A stretch of DNA of 64,000 nt from Prochloraceae cyanobacterium PL24a_bin.78 (GCA_028281945.1 JANQIW010000107.1:1-64000); one strand, 5' to 3'; shown: positions 1 through 8,770, counted from the first letter of the stretch. The notes: generated by a model not told the origin, from the sequence alone. Made by a program: numbers and translations.

Positions 1-1362
1 TTTGCCATCGACACGCCATCCTACTTGATCACCAAAATTTTCCCATATCTGCTTATTATACTTCCTTGTTCCCCCTAATTCTTGATAAATCTTTTTTTGA
101 ACGCTAAATCCAAAACGGCTATTACTGTAGTATACCCATAATCTGTCTATGGTGCGCAGATCTTGGCATGGGAAATTATCCATATCATGTACTCGAAGCC
201 AACCCTCTATCACCCTTTTAGTAGCTTTTAGCATAACTTGGAGAGTTTCTTGATCTGCTTCTTTCCATTTCTGTTTGGCGAGTAAATCCCTTAATCTGGT
301 ATAGTCTACTCCTACTTCACTTTCTAGAGGGATGGTTTTTGATGTAGGCGGAGGAGGAGAAATAGATTGAGGTGAAATTACTTCAGCACGAGAGCCACTT
401 TTATCAGAAGGAATGGGAGCTTCTCTTTTATCTTGTGGAGCTTTAGGATTATTTTTGAGAACAATTCTTTCGATAGCTGCGATGGCATCAATATCAGCAG
501 GAGATACAATCAACACTCGAATCCATAATTGCTTTGCCAGTTCAAAATTTTCTTCACTCTCAGCCCGAAATGCTTGGAGCTTTAAAGATTCTGCATCCCT
601 AATAGTGGCATATTGCTTTAACAAAATAAAATACATTTTATAAGGAGGTTCGGCTTTGAGATACGGATTTTGAATAATTTTATTATATTGAATATTAATT
701 TCTGGGATTCTACGAATTAGATAACCATCTAGCCGTTCCACAGTAGCACAGTTTCTTTCCCCTTGAATTCTTAATCCTTCCAATAAAGCATAGGTAAACG
801 AACCATGTTGTAATTCATCGATCTCCCAAGACTTTTGATTTGCATTGCAAGAGTAAAAAGTAATCACTCCTTTATGGGATTCCATACCAATTCCTAACCC
901 CCCTCGATTGCCATCATCCCTACAAGCATCTAAAAATAATACCACATTATCTGCCCCTGATCGACCTAATCTTTGGGTCACATAATTCACAGAAATAGCC
1001 GTATACTCTACATCACCGGGATCACTATCTTCCAACATTAAATAATCTTGATCCCCATAACGGCATCCATGGCCTGCAAAAAAGAACCAGAGATTGTCAC
1101 CTGCGCTGAGAGGAGGCATTTTAGTATCTTCAAATTGGGCACGTAGGAATCGCCGTAAACAGCCAAAAGTTGGTTTAGTCGGGATGGAAGACTTGCGAGT
1201 AGTTATGTTAGGAGAATCTTCCGTGAAAAGGAAAATCCTATCAAACTTAGCCTCTTCTTCCAACCAATTTTTCATAGCCTCGGCATCTGTTTTGGCATAT
1301 TTGAGAGGTGTTAGACTATCATATTCATTAATCCCAATGACGATCGCCCAATTCTTAGCCAT
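1..1362 (-). CDS. Caspase-family protease with C-terminal GUN4 domain (3'-partial)
   Basis: I translated the minus strand directly; the frame is open from the ATG at 1362 to the window edge (454 codons) with no stop. The N-terminus (MAKNWAIVIGINEYD) and the two catalytic blocks, FFAGHG with His98 and LFLDACRD with Cys147, are those of the C14 caspase/metacaspase-like family. Residues about 300-345 form a Pro/Ser-rich linker (ISPPPPTSK). From about residue 350 the chain matches GUN4 (LRDLLAKQKWKEAD, IEGWLR, SRFGFSVQKKIY). GUN4 proteins bind Mg-porphyrins and stimulate Mg-chelatase, so the fusion suggests a tetrapyrrole- or stress-responsive protease; that is inference. The ATG lies inside the last codons of the upstream Pepco-like gene (8-nt overlap), so the pair is translationally coupled. 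The 3' end lies outside the window, so the length and any further domain are unknown. Confidence 0.9.
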   Translation of the reverse strand, partial: MAKNWAIVIGINEYDSLTPLKYAKTDAEAMKNWLEEEAKFDRIFLFTEDSPNITTRKSSIPTKPTFGCLRRFLRAQFEDTKMPPLSAGDNLWFFFAGHGCRYGDQDYLMLEDSDPGDVEYTAISVNYVTQRLGRSGADNVVLFLDACRDDGNRGGLGIGMESHKGVITFYSCNANQKSWEIDELQHGSFTYALLEGLRIQGERNCATVERLDGYLIRRIPEINIQYNKIIQNPYLKAEPPYKMYFILLKQYATIRDAESLKLQAFRAESEENFELAKQLWIRVLIVSPADIDAIAAIERIVLKNNPKAPQDKREAPIPSDKSGSRAEVISPQSISPPPPTSKTIPLESEVGVDYTRLRDLLAKQKWKEADQETLQVMLKATKRVIEGWLRVHDMDNFPCQDLRTIDRLWVYYSNSRFGFSVQKKIYQELGGTRKYNKQIWENFGDQVGWRVDGK

Positions 1363-1741
1363 TTTTTCGTTTAAATTTAAGTTGAATAGTACCTTTGCTT
1401 CCTGCTGTAGAACCTATACCAAAGAGGTTTACTTGCCCTTGAGCATTAATTTCCACCGATAAAGTCAATTCATCTAACTCTAAACCCGATGGTTGTTGTT
1501 GAGCCTCACTGAAGACATAATCCACTATTTTCAGGAATTTGCTCATTTCTTCTTTGAGTTTTTTGGCAGGCACAGGAGTTGCATTGTCTCTGCTTTCTAG
1601 GGTTTCCACATTTTCCAATTGGGCATTTTCCAATTCATCCCTGAGTAAGCCTCCTGTATCTTGTGTGTTACTTCTGCGACCACTAGTTTCAGTATTTTCA
1701 GGGTTTACGATCCAAATATAATCTTCTATTTCTTTCGGCAT
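1355..1741 (-). CDS. Small Pepco-like (protease-co-occurring) protein
   Basis: This 128-residue protein has no signal peptide or membrane segment. It starts MPKEIEDYIWIV, has a polar linker at about 14-60, a helical stretch (MSKFLKIVDYVFSEAQ, about 65-80) and a beta-rich C-terminus (LELDELTLSVEINAQG to TIQLKFKRK). I recognise this pattern as the Pepco/Trypco type: small domains encoded beside caspase- or trypsin-like proteases in bacterial conflict systems. The family name is from memory and is unconfirmed. Its stop overlaps the ATG of the caspase-GUN4 gene by 8 nt, which supports a shared transcript and probably a physical or regulatory partnership with the protease. It is divergent from the DUF4351 gene at 1819, and the 77-bp gap must hold both promoters. 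Confidence 0.7.
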   Translation of the reverse strand: MPKEIEDYIWIVNPENTETSGRRSNTQDTGGLLRDELENAQLENVETLESRDNATPVPAKKLKEEMSKFLKIVDYVFSEAQQQPSGLELDELTLSVEINAQGQVNLFGIGSTAGSKGTIQLKFKRKNG

Positions 1742-1818
1742 AGATTCACCTAAACTGTAAATATTATATGAAATTCCCTCTTTAAAATATATCTTAAAAT
1801 AGGTTAAAATATCAAATT

Positions 1819-2757
1819 ATGACCAGATTTATTCACGATCAATTTGCTAAAGATTACCTAGAGGAATTATTATCTCCCTATGGCGAAGTGAAAGCATCCC
1901 ATCAAATATCCCCAGAAATCAGGGAAATTGATATTTGGTTTTCACCTGCTGATAACCATCCTACCATGTCACCTTTAGGATTACTAGGGAAATTAGCCGC
2001 TAAACCAGCAATATTCGAGCCTTTCCGCAATTCTGCAAAAATTGACCAAATCCGTAGTTGTTTGCTAAAGTTATATCTTTTGCATGGTAAATTACAAAGA
2101 ATTGCTAATCGAGAAAAACAACCTCTCAAGGAGGAAAACTTACCTAGTTTGTGGATTCTCACTCCTACTTTATCCCAAAAAATTCTGACTGGTTTTGGCG
2201 CAAATCTCAATCAAGATGGGATATTGGCGGAAAGTGGGGTTTATTTCCTGCCTCAATTTTTCAAAAGTGGTATAATAGTCATACACCAATTACCAGAAAC
2301 CATAGATACCCTTTGGTTAAGATTGTTAGGCAGAGATAGCACTCAAGATAGGGCAATTGAGGAAATAAATAATTTAAATCCCAATAATCTTTTACGCTCG
2401 AACATTTTGAATTTAGTGGCAAATTTACGAACTAACTTAAATTTAAGAGATAATTTAGAGGAAGAGGAGAGAAATTTAATTATGAAATTAACACCTTTAT
2501 ATACAAAATGGCGAGAAGAAGCTATAGAAGAAGGTATTCTCCAAGGAAAACAGGAAGGAAAACAAGAAGGAAAACAAGAAGGAAAACAAGAAGGAAAACA
2601 AGAATCTATTGAGAATTTCCTGAAAGTCAAATTTGGTAGTTTAGATGAAGATTTATCTTCTCTAATTCAACCTTTAAGCGAGTTACCTGGTGAAGAAATG
2701 GCACGATTAATTATAAATTTATCACGAGAGGAATTATTACAACGTTTTAGACAATAA
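1819..2757 (+). CDS. Rpn-family / DUF4351 domain protein
   Basis: This 312-residue cytoplasmic protein has an N-terminal half (MTRFIHDQFAKDYLEELL, then EIDIWFSP) typical of the PD-(D/E)XK-type Rpn/transposase-like family widespread in cyanobacteria. About residues 205-240 form a charged helical region. Five GKQE repeats follow, encoded by a perfect-period 12-bp array at 2545-2604. The C-terminal DUF4351 module comes last (SIENFLKVKFGSLDEDL to LIQPLSELPGEEMARL). Rpn proteins in enterobacteria promote RecA-independent recombination; a nuclease role here is by analogy only. The gene is divergent from the Pepco-caspase operon and is followed by a truncated copy of its own 3' end. Confidence 0.75.
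   Translation: MTRFIHDQFAKDYLEELLSPYGEVKASHQISPEIREIDIWFSPADNHPTMSPLGLLGKLAAKPAIFEPFRNSAKIDQIRSCLLKLYLLHGKLQRIANREKQPLKEENLPSLWILTPTLSQKILTGFGANLNQDGILAESGVYFLPQFFKSGIIVIHQLPETIDTLWLRLLGRDSTQDRAIEEINNLNPNNLLRSNILNLVANLRTNLNLRDNLEEEERNLIMKLTPLYTKWREEAIEEGILQGKQEGKQEGKQEGKQEGKQESIENFLKVKFGSLDEDLSSLIQPLSELPGEEMARLIINLSREELLQRFRQ
2545..2604 (+). repeat. In-frame 12-bp tandem array (GKQE x5)
   Basis: Five copies of ggaaaacaagaa (the first has one A-to-G change) encode consecutive Gly-Lys-Gln-Glu units inside the DUF4351 protein. The length is a multiple of three, so copy-number change would keep the frame. Confidence 0.9.
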
Positions 2758-2853
2758 TAATTGTAGCTATTTTAGAGAATAAATATACAATATATTACGA
2801 AATTTAGTTTTATATAATAGTAATTATTTATTCTCAGTACTACTTTTTAAGAT

Positions 2854-3218
2854 ATAATCTTTTACGCTCGAACATTTTGAATTTAGTGCCAAATTTACGA
2901 ACTAATTTAAATTTAAGAAATAATTTAGATGAACAAGAGAGAAATTTAATCATGAAATTAACACCTTTATATACAAAATGGCGAGAAGAAGGTATTCTCG
3001 AAGGAAAACAAGAAGGTATTCTCGAAGGAAAACAAGAAGGTATTCTCGAAGGAAAACAAGAATCTATTGAGAATATTCTAAAAGCTAAATTTGGTACTTT
3101 AGATGAAAACTTATCTTCTCTAATTCAACCTTTAAGCGAGTTACCTAGTGAAGAAATGGCACGATTAATGATGAATTTATCACGAGAGTATTTATTAAAA
3201 AACTTTGCACGAGAATAA
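2854..3218 (+). pseudogene. Truncated tandem copy of the DUF4351 gene 3' end
   Basis: From 2854 the sequence repeats 2384-2757 nearly base for base (NLLRSNILNLV... to the LSRE end), after about 96 bp of unrelated AT-rich sequence. The frame is stopped just upstream (TAA at 2848), so the nuclease-like half is absent. A 113-residue product could only start at the TTG at 2877, and no good ribosome site is visible. It keeps an intact DUF4351 frame. Its repeat tract has changed: three perfect 24-bp units at 2991-3062 encode GILEGKQE, instead of the 12-bp GKQE unit of the parent. It is most likely a non-functional duplication product, though a short expressed peptide cannot be excluded. Confidence 0.75.
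2991..3062 (+). repeat. 24-bp tandem array (GILEGKQE x3)
   Basis: Three identical 24-bp units sit in the duplicated DUF4351 fragment. The unit contains the parent's 12-bp GKQE word plus a neighbouring GIL(E/Q) word, so the array was re-amplified with a new period after duplication. Confidence 0.9.
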
Positions 3219-3344
3219 TAACAGCTATTAACCAGAAAAAATTACTTTTAAATTAAGGAAATTAATAGACGAATCAAAAGGAAAAATTAAGTTACTTGAA
3301 GATGAATCTTTAATTATTTCCCTTTTATTAATACAATCAAAACT

Positions 3345-3809
3345 TTATAAATCTCTATAAGAAACAATCCAATACCAATTTTCTATAAGATTAAATGAAA
3401 AAGAACCAAAATAATTAGGAAAATATCCTGGAGGAAAATCGAGCAGATTTACTCTATGCTCATTACATATAGTCTCATTTTCTTGATACCAACCGACAAT
3501 CTCGCAAAAACTATCCCAAATTTCCAGATTAAATTCCTTGCTGCCACCTAAACATTTATAAATTCTTTTTTGACAGCTAAATCCAAAACGACCTTTACTA
3601 TACTGTGTCCATAATCCATCAATATTACTTAAAATTTTATAAGAGAAATCATGAACATCTTTTTCTCTCAGCCATCCTTCATTTTCTCGCTTAGCCGCTT
3701 TAATCATTAGCTGATAAGTTTCTTTGTCAGCAGCTTGCCATTGCTGTCTTATTAGTAAATCTTCAAGGGTTGTACAATCAACTTTTACTTTAATCGTTTT
3801 TAAATCCAT
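3345..3809 (-). CDS. Free-standing GUN4 domain protein
   Basis: This 154-residue protein is almost entirely GUN4: LEDLLIRQQWQAADKET, NEGWLREKD and KGRFGFSCQKRIY match the family core. A C-terminal segment of about 40 residues ends WYWIVSYRDL. It aligns block by block with the GUN4 part of the caspase fusion at 1-1362 and is probably a paralogue of that module. The bona fide chlorophyll-pathway Gun4 is usually longer, with an extra N-terminal helical bundle. This short form is therefore more likely an accessory sensor than the Mg-chelatase co-factor, although chlH is in the same window at 21 kb. It is transcribed alone. Confidence 0.85.
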   Translation of the reverse strand: MDLKTIKVKVDCTTLEDLLIRQQWQAADKETYQLMIKAAKRENEGWLREKDVHDFSYKILSNIDGLWTQYSKGRFGFSCQKRIYKCLGGSKEFNLEIWDSFCEIVGWYQENETICNEHRVNLLDFPPGYFPNYFGSFSFNLIENWYWIVSYRDL

Positions 3810-4219
3810 TTTTAATATTCTCCTTATTATTACTGATGGTGATTAAATGGTAATCCACTAGTTAACATACGGTTAGTACAGGAATTTCAAGGAAAACCCA
3901 TAATCATGATGTAAAATATCTACGTAAATATACTAACTTAATTTGAGACCATTTTTATAAATATATTTATCAATTTAAATTAAGAATGTTTAAGTTGATT
4001 TTGAGAAAGTTGATAAATTATTAATTTTGTTTATTAAATCTTTGATTAACTTAATTGAAAGTATTTAAATTTAAATAATGAAAAATATATTGAAGATAAA
4101 ATTAATTCTATTTAGATAATCAATATAATCTATACCTAAATACTATAATCTCACAATATCTTAAGTATTTTTATCGTAAAAAAAAGATCAAATCTTAAAA
4201 CATATAGGAAATACAAAAA
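3810..4219. other. 410-bp AT-rich gap, nothing recognised
   Basis: This gap lies between the divergent GUN4 and methyltransferase genes and must hold both promoters. I see no RNA gene, hairpin, repeat or short open frame that I can defend. Confidence 0.5.
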
Positions 4220-5353
4220 ATGTCAAAAGAAAACACATATTTTGCCACAGTAACCCGTGGATTAGAGACAATTGCTGCTGAAGAATTAAAGAAATTAGGA
4301 GCAAAAAACATCGAAATAAAATTTACCGGTATCCAGTTTCAAGGTGATAAAAAACTACTATATAAAGCCAATCTTTGGACAAGAATAATATTTAGAATTC
4401 TCCAACCTATAGCAGAAATAAAAAGCTTTAATCAGAAAGAACTTTACTACAATGTTCAAAAAATAAATTGGGAAGAATATTTAACCCCAAATAATACAAT
4501 TGCTGTTAATTGTACTGGCAAAAATCCTAACCTCAATCACACCCATTTTACTGCCCTTGAAATTAAGAATGCTATTATCGATAAACAGCGAAAAGAAACA
4601 GGAGAAAGATCAAATATTGACACCAACAATCCCGACATTTTAATTAACGCCCATATTGAAAAAAATCGCTGTATTTTAAGTTTAGATAGCTCAGGAAATA
4701 GCCTACACAAAAGAGGATATCGCCCTGCAATGGGATTAGCACCTTTAAAAGAAACCTTAGCAGCAGCACTCTTAGAAATAGCTGAATGGCAACCCAATAT
4801 TCCCTTTTTGGATCCCTTATGTGGTTCTGGAATTTTACCTATAGAAGCCACTTTAAAATCTCTCAATATTGCCCCTGGTTTGTATCGAGAAAAATTCGGT
4901 TTTCAAAGTTGGAAAGATTTCAATTTTTCCTTATGGAATCAATTAATAAAAGAAGCAAAAGAGAATCAAAAAACAGAAATACAAGCCCCAATATTTGGCA
5001 GCGATAGTGATAGTGAAATTATCAAACAAGCCAAAACTAATGCAAGATTTTGTGGCATAGAAAATCAAATTCAACTAACCATAAAACAACTAGAAACAAT
5101 AGAAGCACCAACAGAATCAGGAATCATAATTTGTAATCCACCTTATGGAAAAAGAATCGGTAAAACAGAAGAATTAGGAGCACTATATAAAATGCTAGGA
5201 GATGTATTCAAACAAAGATTTAAAGGATGGACAGCATATATTTTAACTGGCAATAAACAATTAGGAAAACAAGTAGGATTAAGAACCTCTCGTAAGATTC
5301 CTATTTATAATGGAACATTGCCTTGTACCCTTCTAAAATATGAATTATATTAG
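4220..5353 (+). CDS. THUMP-domain class I SAM-dependent RNA methyltransferase (RlmL/YpsC-like)
   Basis: This 377-residue protein has the length of the YpsC/RlmL-N type, which methylates guanine N2 in 23S rRNA. Residues about 5-155 are the ferredoxin-like/THUMP RNA-binding part (FATVTRGLETIAAEELKKLG). The Rossmann methyltransferase half starts near 165 (RPAMGLAPLKETLAAALL) and contains the SAM-binding loop FLDPLCGSGILPIEA and the amino-methylase motif IICNPPYGKRIG. The catalytic and cofactor motifs are intact. The gene is monocistronic; its start is set by conservation of the N-terminal THUMP sequence. The exact target base cannot be read from the sequence. Confidence 0.88.
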   Translation: MSKENTYFATVTRGLETIAAEELKKLGAKNIEIKFTGIQFQGDKKLLYKANLWTRIIFRILQPIAEIKSFNQKELYYNVQKINWEEYLTPNNTIAVNCTGKNPNLNHTHFTALEIKNAIIDKQRKETGERSNIDTNNPDILINAHIEKNRCILSLDSSGNSLHKRGYRPAMGLAPLKETLAAALLEIAEWQPNIPFLDPLCGSGILPIEATLKSLNIAPGLYREKFGFQSWKDFNFSLWNQLIKEAKENQKTEIQAPIFGSDSDSEIIKQAKTNARFCGIENQIQLTIKQLETIEAPTESGIIICNPPYGKRIGKTEELGALYKMLGDVFKQRFKGWTAYILTGNKQLGKQVGLRTSRKIPIYNGTLPCTLLKYELY

Positions 5354-5558
5354 AAAAAAACCAAAAATTCTTCTCAAAATTGTCTCCAATATTTTCATAT
5401 TTTTGAGGCAATTAAATCAACTCATTTTTCCCATCAAAACCCTAATATATAGAAAAATTTAAATAGAATTAAACTAAATAGTTGAAAAAATCTATTAATA
5501 GACGATATATTTGAAAAGAGAAAAATACCTAATCCTTAAACCAACAAATTGTTAGTAA

Positions 5559-6752
5559 ATGTTTCAAAAAATCAAACCCCAATATTCCATCAGTTGGATC
5601 CAAAAAATATCAGAAATACCACAAGCAGATTGGGATACTCTCGCCCAACCCCTCAAAACCCCTTTTCTTGAATGGGAATGGCTTAATAATCTTGAAACTT
5701 CCGGCAGTGTTACAGCAAAAGCCGGTTGGCAACCATGTCATTTGACAATTTGGCGGGATAAACAATTAATAGCAGCAGCACCCTTATACCTCAAAAGTCA
5801 TAGCTATGGTGAGTTTGTTTTCGATCATCAATGGGCTGATTTAGCTTATCGTTTGGGCATAAATTATTACCCTAAACTTTTAGGGATGATTCCTATTACC
5901 CCCGCCGTGGGATATCGTTTTTTAATCGCTCCAGGCTACGATGAAGAGGAATTGACACAGCTAATGGTAGCTAGTATTGACCATTTTTGCGATCATAATC
6001 AACTTCCAAGTTGTAATTTTTTATTTGTAGATCCCCAATGGCGACCTATTATAGAGAAATACGGATTTAGTAGTTGGATGCATCACAGTTATATCTGGAG
6101 TAATCATGATTTTAATAACTTCGATGATTACTTAAAAATGTTTAATTCTAACCAACGCAAGAATATTAAAAGAGAACGTAAAGCAGTTAACAAAGCAGGA
6201 TTAGAAGTAAGAACTTTAGCTGGTGAAGAAATTCCTCATCATTTATTCCCATTAATATATAAATTTTATCGTAGTACTTGCGAAAAATTTTATTGGGGGA
6301 GCAAATATCTAACAAATAAATTCTTTCAACAACTCTATCCTAATTACAGACATAGAGTAGTTTTAGTAGTAGCAAATCATGAAAATAACCCTAAAAAACC
6401 AGTAGGAATGTCTTTTTGTATCAATAAAGGTGAGAATCTTTACGGAAGATATTGGGGCTGTTTTGAAGAATTTGACTGCTTACATTTTGAAGCTTGTTAC
6501 TATCAACCAATACAATGGGGGATAGATCGAGGAATAAAAATGTTTGATCCCGGTGCAGGAGGAAGACATAAAAAAAGAAGAGGATTCCCAGCAACTCCAA
6601 ATTATAGTTTACATCGTTTTTATAACCTAAAAATGAATAAAATCTTGCGCCATTATATTGATGAAATAAATGAAATGGAACGTCAAGAAATCGAAGCTAT
6701 TAATGGAGAATTGCCCTTTAACAAGCAAGAAATTAAATTAGAAGAAATATAA
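5559..6752 (+). CDS. FemAB-like / GNAT-fold acyltransferase (COG3146 type)
   Basis: This 397-residue protein matches the so-called peptidogalycan biosynthesis family (FemAB-like double-GNAT fold). It has an N-terminal block ISEIPQADWDTLAQP, a middle block FNSNQRKNIKRERK and a C-terminal block MFDPGAGGRHKKRRGF, and the last two are strongly conserved in that family. No signal peptide or transmembrane segment is evident, so it should be a cytoplasmic aminoacyl- or acyltransferase. Its substrate is unknown and the 'peptidogalycan' label is historical. It is a single gene about 205 bp after the methyltransferase. Confidence 0.75.
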   Translation: MFQKIKPQYSISWIQKISEIPQADWDTLAQPLKTPFLEWEWLNNLETSGSVTAKAGWQPCHLTIWRDKQLIAAAPLYLKSHSYGEFVFDHQWADLAYRLGINYYPKLLGMIPITPAVGYRFLIAPGYDEEELTQLMVASIDHFCDHNQLPSCNFLFVDPQWRPIIEKYGFSSWMHHSYIWSNHDFNNFDDYLKMFNSNQRKNIKRERKAVNKAGLEVRTLAGEEIPHHLFPLIYKFYRSTCEKFYWGSKYLTNKFFQQLYPNYRHRVVLVVANHENNPKKPVGMSFCINKGENLYGRYWGCFEEFDCLHFEACYYQPIQWGIDRGIKMFDPGAGGRHKKRRGFPATPNYSLHRFYNLKMNKILRHYIDEINEMERQEIEAINGELPFNKQEIKLEEI

Positions 6753-7239
6753 AAGATGGAAATTTTATCAAAAAATATAAATTCATAATCTAGCATTGGG
6801 GGTTAAGAAAAAAATAAACTAAAAAGAATTCAACAAGGATTAAAATTTAAATATCCAAACTACAGAGCATCTTCTAATTTTTATTATCAATTCTTAATAA
6901 ATATATGAATAGTTAATAAGATAAAACTGTGTTGCTAGAGATTTTGATAATTCAACTTAATATCAAACTTCAAGAAACTTAAGAAATAAGTTAAATCAAT
7001 TAAATAAATGTCTTAAAATAGTATTTTGCAAATAAACTACCCCAATCCATTGTTGATCAATTTCTTGATTATTAACTCTAGAAAAGCTATACTATTACCT
7101 TGTAAGTTGTATTTTAACCATCTATTTAATTTAGCAAATTAATTTAGTAAATCAATACTATTTAAAAAATATAAATAATGATAAAAATTTGTCTTGATAA
7201 AATCTTTTTATAACCATTAAAAATATGGAGTTTAACTGA
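6753..7239. other. 487-bp AT-rich gap upstream of thiE, nothing recognised
   Basis: I looked here for a TPP riboswitch because a thiamine operon follows, and found no CUGAGA-type core or long GC-rich pairing. No open frame or repeat is visible. The thiE promoter must lie here. Confidence 0.5.
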
Positions 7240-8322
7240 ATGGAGAATAATAATCATAACCATAATAATTTAATCAAAATCCAAGAACCAGCAATATATA
7301 GAATATTAGATGCTAATTTAGATCGAGCTAGAGAAGGATTAAGAATAATAGAAGAATGGTGTCGATTTGGTTTAAACGATCGCCAACTATCTTTTGAATG
7401 TAAAAAAATGCGTCAAGAATTAGGAAGTTGGCATCATTCAGAACTAAAAATGGCCAGAGATACTCCAAACGATCCTGGAACTGATTTATCCCATCCAGAA
7501 GAAGAAAAACGAGATAGCATAGAACAATTACTGAGAGTAAATATATCTAGAGTAGAAGAAGCACTACGAGTTCTAGAAGAATATGGTAAGTTATATAATT
7601 TAGATATGGCTAAAGCAGTTAAACAAATGCGTTATAATGTATATACTTTAGAAAGTAGTTTGTTAGGCTTTACTCGTCATAAAAAATTAGATGAAGCATT
7701 ACTATATTTAGTAACATCTCCAGTAGATAATATAATAGAAGTGGTAGAAACAGCACTTCAAGCAGGATTAAATTTAGTTCAATACCGGCATAAGAAAGGA
7801 AATGATTGGTTGAATTTATCACAAGCAGATAAATTATCTCAATTATGTCATGCCTACGGAGCATTATTTATCGTTAACGATCGAGTAGATTTTGCCCAAG
7901 CAGTTAATGCCGATGGAGTTCATTTAGGACAACAGGATATGCCAATTTCCGTAGCTAGAGAATTATTAGGATGGCAAAAATTAATCGGTCGCTCCACTAC
8001 TAACCCAGAAGAAATGAAAAAAGCCATAGAAGAAGGAGCAGACTACATAGGAGTAGGGCCCGTATATGAAACCCCAACTAAAGCAGATAAACCAGCGGCA
8101 GGTTTAGATTATGTTCGCTATGCAGCTAAAAATGCTGAAATTCCTTGGTTTGCCATTGGTGGGATTGATACCAATAATTTAATTGAAGTTCTCAAAGCTG
8201 GTGGGGAAAGGGTGGCCGTGGTTAGAGCCATTATGGAATCCGATAAACCCGATCGAGTTACCCAATATTTGATTTCCCAATTAGTAAGAAAACAAAATTA
8301 TCGTCGTTTAGAAGTAAAATAA
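7240..8322 (+). CDS. thiE: Thiamine-phosphate synthase, cyanobacterial long form
   Basis: ThiE joins HMP-PP and the thiazole phosphate to form thiamine monophosphate. The 360-residue protein is the cyanobacterial two-part form. Residues about 15-150 are a helical extension (YRILDANLDRAREGLRIIEEW). Residues about 153-350 are the TMP-synthase barrel, with LVQYRHKKG, IVNDRVDFA, GVHLGQQDMP, IGRSTTNPEE, GVGPVYETPTK and the FAIGGI phosphate-binding loop. Active-site blocks are complete. It ends 10 bp before thiS, so the two form a thiamine-biosynthesis operon. The His/Asn-rich first dozen residues look disordered, and a slightly later start is possible. Confidence 0.93.
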   Translation: MENNNHNHNNLIKIQEPAIYRILDANLDRAREGLRIIEEWCRFGLNDRQLSFECKKMRQELGSWHHSELKMARDTPNDPGTDLSHPEEEKRDSIEQLLRVNISRVEEALRVLEEYGKLYNLDMAKAVKQMRYNVYTLESSLLGFTRHKKLDEALLYLVTSPVDNIIEVVETALQAGLNLVQYRHKKGNDWLNLSQADKLSQLCHAYGALFIVNDRVDFAQAVNADGVHLGQQDMPISVARELLGWQKLIGRSTTNPEEMKKAIEEGADYIGVGPVYETPTKADKPAAGLDYVRYAAKNAEIPWFAIGGIDTNNLIEVLKAGGERVAVVRAIMESDKPDRVTQYLISQLVRKQNYRRLEVK

Positions 8323-8332
8323 TTATAATCTT

Positions 8333-8560
8333 ATGTCAGAAATCACAACAAAAATAAACCTAGAAGTTAATGGAAAACCCGTTAAATGTTTGCCTAAAAC
8401 TAAATTGCCTGATTTACTCACTGAATTAGATCTCAATCCTCGCCTAATAGCCATAGAATATAACGGTGAAATAATTCATAAAGAATATTGGAATGAAACT
8501 ATTTTACAAGAAGGCGATCGTTTGGAAATAGTTACCATTGTTGGTGGAGGCGATATATAA
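8333..8560 (+). CDS. thiS: Sulfur carrier protein ThiS
   Basis: This 75-residue beta-grasp protein (INLEVNGKPVKCLP, LPDLLTELDL, IAIEYNGEII, GDRLEIVTIVGGG) donates sulfur as a C-terminal thiocarboxylate for thiazole synthesis. It follows thiE by 10 bp. The odd point is the C-terminus: the chain ends Gly-Gly-Gly-Asp-Ile, so the diglycine is not terminal as in the textbook ThiS. Either the last residues are trimmed before adenylation by ThiF, or this lineage tolerates an extension. The stop codon follows directly and I see no frameshift signature. Confidence 0.88.
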   Translation: MSEITTKINLEVNGKPVKCLPKTKLPDLLTELDLNPRLIAIEYNGEIIHKEYWNETILQEGDRLEIVTIVGGGDI

Positions 8561-8570
8561 TATCATTTTT

Positions 8571-8632
8571 CCCATAATAGTGATACAGATGGAGAATGAG
8601 AGAATGGGGGAATGGGGGAATGGGAGAAATTG
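8571..8632 (+). repeat. Dispersed G-rich repeat, copy 1
   Basis: An arm reading cataatagtgatacagatgg is followed by tandem GAGAATGGGG / GGAATGGGG units. The same arm and array recur, inverted, near 12.5 kb and, diverged, near 45.65 kb. This copy lies between the convergent thiS and kinase genes. Confidence 0.75.
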
Positions 8633-8770
8633 AGTATATCATCGATCTTTTTACTTAAAAAGGTTAATTATCCTAGATTTAAGATCTTTAAACTCCATCA
8701 TGCTTCAAGACTCTCTTGAGATTAAGTAATAACTCAGTAGTAACCAATTAATTATGATTAAAAACAAACT

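Noticed and set aside
413-643. Plus-strand frame in the left-edge gene
   Set aside because: Antisense shadow of the caspase-GUN4 reading frame, which has clear motifs.
2545-3062. Possible CRISPR-like repeats
   Set aside because: The repeats are direct in-frame coding tandem units without spacers.
6753-7239. TPP riboswitch upstream of thiE
   Set aside because: No conserved core or paired GC-rich arms are present.
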